NCBI RefSeq assembly: GCF_024347075.1
Contig: NZ_AP024901.1
Location: forward strand, 868,001 to 932,000
Direction of reading: 5' to 3'
Source of the DNA: Vibrio rarus
GTDB taxonomy: Bacteria > Pseudomonadota > Gammaproteobacteria > Enterobacterales > Vibrionaceae
Length of the DNA stretch: 64,000 nucleotides
In this document: positions 8,719 to 15,633 of the stretch, one piece after another
How positions within the stretch are numbered: the stretch's first letter is position 1
How the letters are laid out: every line of letters begins with the position of its first letter
Position numbers and translations under genes: made by a program
Notes under the pieces: generated by a model
Told to the model about the DNA's origin: nothing
The model's input: the letters and a program-made list of their open reading frames with translations, nothing else
The model's database searches: none

Positions 8719-9039
8719 ATGTTTGTATACAATAAAGACGTTGTTATTGAAGATCTAGGTGGCGGTCTTTCACGTAAGGTTCTAGCATACAGCGAGAACA
8801 TGATGACTTGTGAAGTATATTTTGAGACTGGCACAGTAGCTGCAATGCACAACCACCCACATGAGCAACTAACTTACGTTGTTTCAGGTAAATTTGAGTT
8901 CACTGTTGGCGACGATACTCAAATCGTTGTTGCTGGCGACACTATCTACAAAGAACCAAACATTATGCACGGTGCTAAGTGTCTTGAGAAAGGTGTTCTT
9001 ATCGACAACTTCACGCCAATGCGTAAAGACTTCGTATAA
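8719..9039 (+). CDS. kdgF: KdgF-type cupin, unsaturated uronate-processing enzyme
   Basis: 106-residue single-domain cupin. The metal-binding residues are visible in AAMHNHPHEQLTYVVSGKFEF (two His and a Glu/Gln) and IMHG. The sequence pattern (YVVSGKFEFTVGDD, GDTIYKEPNIMHG, DNFTPMRKDF) matches KdgF, which converts 4,5-unsaturated monouronates from pectin or alginate to linear keto sugars before reductase action. I start at ATG 8719, which gives the family's usual length and has AGGCG upstream; the ATG at 8665 would add 18 unmatched residues. An alginate role fits the PL6 lyases 7 kb downstream, though the gene is a separate unit with its own terminator. Confidence 0.8.
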   Translation: MFVYNKDVVIEDLGGGLSRKVLAYSENMMTCEVYFETGTVAAMHNHPHEQLTYVVSGKFEFTVGDDTQIVVAGDTIYKEPNIMHGAKCLEKGVLIDNFTPMRKDFV

Positions 9040-9087
9040 AAAAGCAAAAAGAACCCGGTTATTTAACAGGGCTCAAAAGTGTATGAG

Positions 9088-9111
9088 GCTCCGCAATTGC
9101 GGAGCTTTTTT
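9088..9111 (+). terminator. Rho-independent terminator of kdgF
   Basis: GCTCCGCA (9088-9095) and TGCGGAGC (9098-9105) form an 8-bp GC-rich stem with a 2-base gap, followed by six T. It lies 48 bases after the kdgF stop. Confidence 0.9.
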
Positions 9112-9161
9112 GTATCTGGCGAGATTAGAAACTGAGTCTGGAAGGGAAGTGTTTAAGATAA

Positions 9162-9197
9162 AAAAAATCAGACAAACAGAAGTTTGTCTGATTTTTT
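9162..9197. terminator. Bidirectional terminator between kdgF and gcvP
   Basis: AAAAAATCAGACAAAC pairs with GTTTGTCTGATTTTTT around an AGAA loop, giving A-tract and T-tract on either side. It can end the plus-strand kdgF transcript as a second terminator and the minus-strand gcvP transcript. Confidence 0.88.
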
Positions 9198-9268
9198 AAT
9201 ACACCAAGCTGAGATTTAACCTAAATTAGACATGTTGTGCCAATTTAGAATACATAGGCACAGCTAAA

Positions 9269-12136
9269 TCACTCTTCCACATACTCATCAATACTAGGGC
9301 ATGAGCAAATAAGGTTACGGTCGCCGTAGACATTATCGACACGGTTTACTGTTGGCCAGTATTTCCAATTACGTTGTGAACGAGATGGGAAAGCAGCGAG
9401 CTCGCGTGAGTATGGGCGTTCCCAATCACTGCTTGCTAGGTCAACTTGCGTGTGAGGAGCGTTAACCAATGGGTTGTTATCCAATGGCCACTCACCGTCA
9501 CGTACTTTGTTCATCTCTTTACGGATAGCAATCATGGCATCACAGAAACGGTTAAGCTCCTCTAAGTCTTCTGACTCAGTAGGTTCCACCATCAGTGTAC
9601 CAGCTACAGGGAAAGACATGGTTGGAGCGTGGAAACCATAATCCATTAGGCGTTTAGCGATATCTTCTTCACTGATGCCAGTTTCTTCTTTCAGAGGACG
9701 AATGTCGATGATGCATTCGTGTGCAACACGGCCATTGGTACCGCGATATAGAACTGGGTAATAAGGCAATAAACGTTCCATAACGTAGTTTGCATTAAGG
9801 ATGGCCACTTCCGTTGCAGTAGAAAGTCCTTGCTCACCCATCATGGCGATATAGGCCCATGAGATAGGTAAAATAGAAGCACTACCCATATCCGCTGCTG
9901 AAACCGCGTGATCACTACCTTGTCCGCCATTTTCAATGTGTCCAGGCAAGAAAGGCGCTAAGTGAGATTTAACACCAATTGGACCCACACCAGGACCGCC
10001 ACCACCATGTGGAATACAGAACGTTTTGTGTAGATTAAGGTGTGAAACATCCGAACCAATGAAGCCTGGGCTAGTTAGGCCTACTTGAGCATTCATGTTG
10101 GCACCATCAAGGTAAACTTGACCGCCAGCAGCATGAATCATGTCACACACTACTTTAACTTGCTCTTCAAATACGCCATGCGTAGAAGGGTAAGTGATCA
10201 TAATGCTAGATAGATTGTCTGCGTGTTTTTCAATTTTAGCGGCAAGATCTTCGATATCAATATTGCCATCGTTATCACATTTCACCACAACCACTTTCAT
10301 TGACACCATAGAGGCCGATGCTGGGTTTGTACCGTGCGCAGAGCTTGGGATTAAACAAACATTACGGTGGCCTTCGCCACGAGACTGGTGGTAGCGTTGA
10401 ATGGCAATAAGACCGGCGTACTCACCAGATGCGCCTGAATTAGGTTGTAATGAAAAATCATCATAACCGGTGATCTCACAAAGCTTGGCTTTAAGATCTT
10501 TTGCCAGAGCGGTATAGCCTGCTGCCTGTTCAATTGGAGCGAATGGATGCATAGCACCAAATTCAGGCCAAGTCACAGGGATCATTTCTGCGGCCGCATT
10601 GAGCTTCATGGTACAAGAACCAAGAGGGATCATACCGTGAGTAAGTGAAAAGTCTTTGTTTTCTAACTGTTTTAGATAACGCATCATCTGAGTTTCACTA
10701 TGACAAGTGTTAAACACAGGATGAGTTAAAAAGGCTGAACTACGACGACAGCTTTCAGGAATAGCAGCAAATTCATTATTGGCCACTTCATTGCTAAGGG
10801 CTTCAATGGATTCACTCACTTGGAACACACTAAACAGAGCGGCGATATCCGCCACTGTAGTGGTTTCATCAAAGCTCACCCCTAGTTTACCGTCCAGTTT
10901 GCGCAAGTTGATATTATCGCGCTGGGCTGCGCCATAAAGGGCCTCGGTTCTGTCACCGGTGTTAATGGTTAAAGTATCAAAGAACGAGTTGTGACAAAGC
11001 TCATAGCCAGCTTGAGTCAAGCCTGCTGCTAGAATAGCGGTCATATGGTGAGTACGGCGAGCAATAGTTTTTAAACCTTCGCTACCATGGAATACCGCAT
11101 AAAATGCCGCCATATTTGCCAGTAACGCTTGAGCAGTACAAATGTTAGACGTCGCTTTTTCACGACGAATGTGTTGCTCACGAGTTTGCATGGCCATACG
11201 AAGTGCTTGGTTGCCATTGGAGTCAATAGACACACCGATAATACGACCAGGCATAGTACGTTTGTGCTTATCACGAGTTGCCATAAACGCCGCGTGAGGA
11301 CCGCCGTAACCCATAGGTACGCCAAAACGTTGTGCTGAACCGATAACCACATCTGCACCCATTTCGCCTGCAGGCTTTAATAGGGTAGAAGCTAATAGAT
11401 CGGTAGCAACGGTCACGACGGTTTTATTTGCTTGAGCTTGAGCAATAACGTCAGTCAAGTCTCTTACTTCACCTGTTGTGGTTGGGTACTGCAAGAGCGC
11501 ACCAAACACATCGTGCTCTGGTAAAGAGTCAATGCTGTCTACCAGTACTTCAAAACCGATAAACTCCGCACGGGTTTTGATCACTTCAACGGTTTGTGGG
11601 TGTACATCATCGGCTACAAAGAAGGTTTTACTTTTGCTCTTACCCGCACGTTTACAAAGCGTCATGGCTTCGGCTGCCGCTGTCGCTTCATCTAATAGAG
11701 ATGCGTTGGCGATTTCCATACCAGTGAGATCCATGATCATCTGCTGGTAGTTCAATAAGGCTTCAAGACGGCCTTGAGAGATTTCTGGTTGGTAAGGCGT
11801 ATAAGCAGTGTACCAACCCGGATTTTCTAGAACGTTGCGTAAGATAACGTTAGGAGTGAAGGTATTGTAATAACCCTGACCAATAAAGGTGCGTTTGACT
11901 TGGTTTTGCTGAGCAAACTTTTTCATCTCTTCTAGCATACCCGCTTCACTTAGTGGGGCGTCTAGAGTTAATGGTTTTTCCAATCGGATTTGTTGAGGCA
12001 CCGTTTGTTGAACTAGTTCATCAAGGCTTTGTACTTTGATGCGCTCAAGCATTTTCTGTTGATCAGCTAAGTTCGGACCGTTATGTCGAGCAACGAACTC
12101 GTTGTCTGTACTTAAACTGCGTAATAGATCAGTCAT
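9269..12136 (-). CDS. gcvP: Glycine dehydrogenase (decarboxylating), P protein
   Basis: PLP enzyme of the glycine cleavage system; it decarboxylates glycine and passes the aminomethyl group to lipoyl-GcvH. The 955-residue product has the length of E. coli GcvP (957) and both halves of the fused P protein. The PLP lysine lies in [18 protein letters not shown] (about residue 704); [12 protein letters not shown] and [11 protein letters not shown] are also typical. The frame extends to 12208, but the ATG at 12136 (MTDLLRSLS) has AAAGGA upstream and matches the family N-terminus. It lies downstream of gcvH on the same strand with about 180 bases between them. Confidence 0.97.
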   Translation of the reverse strand: MTDLLRSLSTDNEFVARHNGPNLADQQKMLERIKVQSLDELVQQTVPQQIRLEKPLTLDAPLSEAGMLEEMKKFAQQNQVKRTFIGQGYYNTFTPNVILRNVLENPGWYTAYTPYQPEISQGRLEALLNYQQMIMDLTGMEIANASLLDEATAAAEAMTLCKRAGKSKSKTFFVADDVHPQTVEVIKTRAEFIGFEVLVDSIDSLPEHDVFGALLQYPTTTGEVRDLTDVIAQAQANKTVVTVATDLLASTLLKPAGEMGADVVIGSAQRFGVPMGYGGPHAAFMATRDKHKRTMPGRIIGVSIDSNGNQALRMAMQTREQHIRREKATSNICTAQALLANMAAFYAVFHGSEGLKTIARRTHHMTAILAAGLTQAGYELCHNSFFDTLTINTGDRTEALYGAAQRDNINLRKLDGKLGVSFDETTTVADIAALFSVFQVSESIEALSNEVANNEFAAIPESCRRSSAFLTHPVFNTCHSETQMMRYLKQLENKDFSLTHGMIPLGSCTMKLNAAAEMIPVTWPEFGAMHPFAPIEQAAGYTALAKDLKAKLCEITGYDDFSLQPNSGASGEYAGLIAIQRYHQSRGEGHRNVCLIPSSAHGTNPASASMVSMKVVVVKCDNDGNIDIEDLAAKIEKHADNLSSIMITYPSTHGVFEEQVKVVCDMIHAAGGQVYLDGANMNAQVGLTSPGFIGSDVSHLNLHKTFCIPHGGGGPGVGPIGVKSHLAPFLPGHIENGGQGSDHAVSAADMGSASILPISWAYIAMMGEQGLSTATEVAILNANYVMERLLPYYPVLYRGTNGRVAHECIIDIRPLKEETGISEEDIAKRLMDYGFHAPTMSFPVAGTLMVEPTESEDLEELNRFCDAMIAIRKEMNKVRDGEWPLDNNPLVNAPHTQVDLASSDWERPYSRELAAFPSRSQRNWKYWPTVNRVDNVYGDRNLICSCPSIDEYVEE

Positions 12137-12257
12137 AATTCCTTTATACCTTACTTGAAACCTTTTAAAGATGTGAACGCTGAGTTTTCTCTGAGTGTCC
12201 CAAAACAATATTTACGTCTTGGGGTTCACAGGGCGCTATACGTCTCTTAATGGCAAG

Positions 12258-12277
12258 ATCCCCGCAAAAGCGGGGAT
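12258..12277. other. Stem-loop in the gcvH-gcvP spacer
   Basis: ATCCCCGC and GCGGGGAT form a perfect 8-bp GC-rich stem around an AAAA loop, about 120 bases ahead of gcvP. There is no T-tract on the minus strand after it, so complete termination is unlikely. It may adjust the gcvH:gcvP ratio through attenuation or mRNA processing (inference). Confidence 0.6.
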
Positions 12278-12318
12278 ACTATAATGTATTGTTTTTTCTC
12301 AATAAACGTTAAAGCAAC

Positions 12319-12699
12319 TTAGTCTTCATCAATGCTGGCTAAGTAATCTTCAGCGTTAGTTAAGTTATCGAGCTCAGAGGGATCGGCCAGTTTCACTTTA
12401 ACAATCCAACCACCTTCATAAGGTTCTTCATTAATTAATTCTGGGCTATCTTCTAGCTCTTCGTTAATTTCAATAATTTCACCCGTTACTGGTGCGTAGA
12501 TATCAGACGCCGCTTTCACTGATTCTACAAGTGAAAAACCTTCACCGGCTTCAATGCTATCTTCTACGTCAGGTAGGTCAACAAACACTACGTCCCCAAG
12601 CAGTTCTTGAGCGTGCTCAGAGATGCCGATAGTAACTGTACCGTCACCGTTGTCTTTAACCCACTCATGGCTATCTGCAAACTTTAGAGTGTTGTCCAT
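12319..12699 (-). CDS. gcvH: Glycine cleavage system H protein
   Basis: 126-residue lipoyl carrier that shuttles the aminomethyl group between GcvP, GcvT and dihydrolipoamide dehydrogenase. The lipoylated lysine is K62 in [31 protein letters not shown] at the N-terminus is diagnostic. First gene of a minus-strand gcvH-gcvP unit, read divergently from the XRE-cupin regulator across a 222-base promoter region. No lipoylation or glyA gene sits beside it. Confidence 0.97.
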   Translation of the reverse strand: MDNTLKFADSHEWVKDNGDGTVTIGISEHAQELLGDVVFVDLPDVEDSIEAGEGFSLVESVKAASDIYAPVTGEIIEINEELEDSPELINEEPYEGGWIVKVKLADPSELDNLTNAEDYLASIDED

Positions 12700-12787
12700 T
12701 TTGTATCTCCAACTTAATCAGATTGAAATAATAAAAAGTATTAATGAAGATAAAATAAACCCTGTTGTGCACATACTCAAGTCGAAA

Positions 12788-12801
12788 TTTCCTATTGGAA
12801 A
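12788..12801. promoter_or_regulatory. Candidate operator TTTCC-n4-GGAAA in the gcvH / xre promoter region
   Basis: A perfect inverted repeat (TTTCC at 12788-12792, GGAAA at 12797-12801) lies about 90 bases ahead of gcvH and 120 bases ahead of the regulator gene. The half-site TTTCCTAT recurs at about 13582-13589 upstream of gcvT. It is a candidate binding site for the adjacent XRE-cupin regulator; this is inference. Confidence 0.35.
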
Positions 12802-12921
12802 CAAAAAACTCAACTTTGACAGGTATCTCTCATTAAATATTCCCTGAAATGCTTCATATCTAGGCGGTTTTAAGGCACTCTTTTTAGAGAATTATTGTTT
12901 CATTTTTAGAAAAGGGATCTT

Positions 12922-13545
12922 ATGACAGAACCTATATTGGATGACTATCCATCACTTAGCCTACAGAAGTCTTCGGTAGAAAATAGTGTCGAGCCTATAA
13001 AGTTAGGGAATAAAATTAAATTAATCCGCAACCAGTTGGGATTGACACTTGAAGAGGCCAGTCAGCGCACCGGTCTTGCGCGTTCAACGCTAAGTAAAAT
13101 TGAGAATGAACAAATAAGCCCCACCTTTCAAGCCATGCAAAAATTGGCCTCTGGATTAAATATTGATATGCCGCAATTGTTCGCACCCCCCGAAAATAAA
13201 GGGGCGAGCGGTCGTCGCGATATTACCTTGAAGGGGGAGGGGAAGCCACATCCTACAGTGACTTACGAGCATGAACTGCTGGCTACCCAAATGACACAAA
13301 AGAAAATGATGCCATTTAAATCGGTGATTCATGCACGCAGTTTTGATGAGTTTCAGGGATGGGTTCATCACGATGGCGAGGAATTTCTCTTGATTCTTTG
13401 CGGAGAAGTCATTTTTTATTCTGAGTTTTATGAGCCTTTAACGCTCGTTGAAGGGGACAGTGTGTACTACGATGCAAATATGGGACACGCGCTTATTTCA
13501 TCCAGTAAAGAGGATGCTCATATTCTTTGGGTGACGGCAAAGTAG
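12922..13545 (+). CDS. XRE-family regulator with C-terminal cupin domain
   Basis: 207 residues. The helix-turn-helix spans about residues 27-82 (LGNKIKLIRNQLGLTLEEASQRTGLARSTLSKIENEQISP). A cupin ligand-binding domain follows (GEEFLLILCGEVIFYSEFYEPLTLVEGDSVYYDANMGHA). HTH-cupin proteins commonly sense small metabolites. Its position between gcvH-gcvP and gcvT, as in other vibrios, points to control of glycine cleavage, with glycine or a one-carbon metabolite as plausible ligand (inference). RBS AAAGGGA lies 6-7 bases before the start. Confidence 0.9.
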   Translation: MTEPILDDYPSLSLQKSSVENSVEPIKLGNKIKLIRNQLGLTLEEASQRTGLARSTLSKIENEQISPTFQAMQKLASGLNIDMPQLFAPPENKGASGRRDITLKGEGKPHPTVTYEHELLATQMTQKKMMPFKSVIHARSFDEFQGWVHHDGEEFLLILCGEVIFYSEFYEPLTLVEGDSVYYDANMGHALISSSKEDAHILWVTAK

Positions 13546-13595
13546 TGTTGGTATTCTGCACTATTGTGTTCAGAGACGAAGTTTCCTATAGTGTC

Positions 13596-13609
13596 AGCAA
13601 ACGTTTGCT
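13596..13609. promoter_or_regulatory. PurR-type operator upstream of gcvT
   Basis: AGCAAACGTTTGCT is a perfect 14-bp palindrome carrying the central GCAAACGTTTGC core of the PurR (LacI family) box. It lies about 90 bases before the gcvT start. E. coli gcvTHP is a known PurR target, so the site makes biological sense. The same core occurs upstream of fhs at 35966-35981. Confidence 0.78.
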
Positions 13610-13698
13610 TAGATAAGAAACGGATACTAATCATTAAGAATCTGTCGTTCTGAACAAAACGAACAACGTTTATTTTAGAACACAGTTAAGGAGAGACG

Positions 13699-14817
13699 AT
13701 GACTGAAGCTTTACTGAAAACCCCACTGCACGCATTGCATGTTGAGCAAGGTGCTAAAATGGTTCCGTTTGCGGGATATGATATGCCGGTTCAATATCCA
13801 TTAGGGGTAAAGAAAGAGCACTTACACACTCGCAATTCAGTCGGTCTTTTTGATGTTTCTCATATGGGACAATTGCGCCTTAAAGGTGCGAATGCTGCCG
13901 CGGCTATTGAAGCGCTAGTGCCCGTTGATATCATTGATCTTGCTAGTGGCAATCAGCGTTATGCTTTTTTCACTAACGAGCAAGGTGGCATTATGGATGA
14001 CCTGATGGTTGCTAATCTTGGTGATCATTTATTTGTGGTGGTGAATGCCGCATGTAAAGAGCAAGACATCGCCCATCTACAAGCAAATATCCCAGCAGAT
14101 GTAGAGCTTGAAGTGATTGACGACCGTGCGTTACTTGCTTTGCAAGGACCGAAAGCGGTAGACGTATTAGCTGAGCTTAACCCTGCAGTAAAAGAGATGC
14201 TGTTTATGGATGTGCAGCGTCTTGAGTTACTGGGCGTTGAATGCATTGTTAGCCGTTCAGGCTATACGGGTGAAGATGGTTTTGAGATTTCGGTACCCAA
14301 TGCACAAGCACAAGATTTGGCGCGTAAATTAACCGACTCTGAACTGGTTGAGTGGATTGGCCTTGGCGCTCGTGACTCACTTCGTCTTGAATGTGGTCTA
14401 TGTTTATACGGCCACGATTTAGATACAACGACAACGCCAGTAGAAGCCAGCCTACTATGGGCGATTAGCAAAGTTCGTCGTGCTGATGGTGAGCGTGCCG
14501 GTGGTTTCCCTGGGGCAGATATTATTTTACAACAAATCGCCACAAAAGAAGTACAACGTAAACGTGTAGGGTTAGTGGGACAAACTAAAGCGCCTGTACG
14601 TGAAGGCTGTAAATTATTCGATGCTGATGATAACGAAGTGGGCGTAGTGACAAGTGGTACTGCGGGTCCTAACGCAGGCAAACCTGTCTCTATGGCTTAT
14701 ATACGCAAAGATTTAATGGCCGCAGGGACGGAGGTTTTTGCTGAAGTTCGTGGCAAAAAACTGCCAATGACGGTTGAAAAAATGCCATTTGTGCCACAAC
14801 GTTATTACCGTGGCTAA
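13699..14817 (+). CDS. gcvT: Aminomethyltransferase, glycine cleavage T protein
   Basis: Transfers the one-carbon unit from aminomethyl-GcvH to tetrahydrofolate, releasing ammonia and giving 5,10-methylene-THF. 372 residues. Diagnostic segments are TPLHALHVEQGAKMVPFAGY at the N-terminus, GLFDVSHMGQ, QGPKA, SRSGYTGEDGFEI and ARDSLRLECGLCLYGHD. AAGGAGAGACG precedes the ATG. It is transcribed separately from gcvHP, ahead of a clear terminator, and has a PurR-type box in its leader. Confidence 0.97.
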   Translation: MTEALLKTPLHALHVEQGAKMVPFAGYDMPVQYPLGVKKEHLHTRNSVGLFDVSHMGQLRLKGANAAAAIEALVPVDIIDLASGNQRYAFFTNEQGGIMDDLMVANLGDHLFVVVNAACKEQDIAHLQANIPADVELEVIDDRALLALQGPKAVDVLAELNPAVKEMLFMDVQRLELLGVECIVSRSGYTGEDGFEISVPNAQAQDLARKLTDSELVEWIGLGARDSLRLECGLCLYGHDLDTTTTPVEASLLWAISKVRRADGERAGGFPGADIILQQIATKEVQRKRVGLVGQTKAPVREGCKLFDADDNEVGVVTSGTAGPNAGKPVSMAYIRKDLMAAGTEVFAEVRGKKLPMTVEKMPFVPQRYYRG

Positions 14818-14870
14818 TTTGAGCCAACAACCATAAATATACCGTTTAGGCTGTATCTAAACTGATAATA

Positions 14871-14896
14871 AAAGGGGGCATGATTGCCCCCTTTTT
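14871..14896 (+). terminator. Rho-independent terminator of gcvT
   Basis: GGGGGCA and TGCCCCC pair around a TGAT loop, with AAA before and a run of T after the stem. It lies about 55 bases past the gcvT stop. Confidence 0.9.
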
Positions 14897-14933
14897 AGAT
14901 CTGCCAACTGCCCATCTCACTGTACCTTTAATC

Positions 14934-15095
14934 ATCCCAATCACACTAAGTAAGTGATCAGAAATAGCGCAGGAAAAATGCTCGAAAACAAGGCAGGATT
15001 TTTCGATAAGTCGTTATTTTACAATCAAAAATTCTAACGCAGTTATCGAGTATTTTAACAAGCTAGAATGACCCGTTATTTAGTACGATTGGTAT
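14934..15095 (+). mobile_element. MITE-like repeat, copy A (~162 bp)
   Basis: Begins ATCCCAATC and ends GATTGGTAT, with imperfect terminal inverted repeats. Internal blocks GAAATAGCGCAGGAAAAA, GAAAACAAGGC, and TTTTAACAAGCTAGAATGA are shared with copy B at 15302-15462. Non-coding. Its right end abuts a degraded left-end fragment (copy A2). Confidence 0.7.
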
Positions 15096-15148
15096 CACAG
15101 TAATTCAATGTTTATAAATAGCGCAGGACAAACGGCAGAGAACAATCT
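15091..15148 (+). repeat. Degraded left-end fragment of the MITE-like repeat (A2)
   Basis: Immediately after copy A the sequence GGTATCACAGTAATTCAATG followed by AAATAGCGCAGGACAAA and CAGAGAACAA parallels the first ~58 bases of copies A and B. The rest of the element is not recognisable. Confidence 0.5.
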
Positions 15149-15301
15149 ATTGGTTGATATTATGCTTGGTTATGTTGCTTATCATACTCAACTTCCTAGC
15201 ATGTAAAGAGCCTATCTAGTGGTATTGTTTGTAGTGGTATTGTTGAATCGCTCAGTTGTCGTAACCGATTAGCCTAGCGCCTTTTCCATCCATAATAAGT
15301 C

Positions 15302-15462
15302 ATACCAATCACAGTAATTAAGTGGTCAGAAATAGCGCAGGAAAAACACTTGAGAACAAGGCGCTATTTTTGATAAGTAGTTGTTCTACATTCAAAAATT
15401 GCAACGCCGTTATCATGTGTTTTAACAAGCTAGAATGATCAGTTAATTACTACGATTGGTAT
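15302..15462 (+). mobile_element. MITE-like repeat, copy B (161 bp, best preserved)
   Basis: Begins ATACCAATCACAGTAATTAA and ends TTAATTACTACGATTGGTAT, giving about 20-bp imperfect terminal inverted repeats. It is non-coding and 161 bp, i.e. the size of a MITE. Other copies or parts lie at 14934-15095, 19164-19301 (inverted) and 49859-49905. Confidence 0.75.
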
Positions 15463-15578
15463 CATATCACTCGTCAATTTGTAGACGGTGTGAGAATCAT
15501 CGGCAGTAGGATAGGCACTCTATTAGAGCGCTCTTTTTAAACGTAAAGAGGCGGGTTTTAATGTATTTTGTACAATGC

Positions 15579-15605
15579 AAAAAAAAGCGCCTCATAAGAG
15601 GCGCT
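15579..15605 (-). terminator. Terminator of PL6 lyase 1
   Basis: On the minus strand AGCGCCTC, loop TTAT, GAGGCGCT, then at least seven T. It lies about 30 bases beyond the stop codon. Confidence 0.9.
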
Positions 15606-15633
15606 GGTTAATTATGTATTTGACTTAATTCGT

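Noticed and set aside
13546-13698. Glycine riboswitch ahead of gcvT (and at 4176-4567 ahead of the AGCS symporter)
   Set aside because: Both genes often carry tandem glycine riboswitches in vibrios, so I searched for the conserved aptamer elements; neither leader has them. The gcvT leader is also too short for a tandem aptamer.
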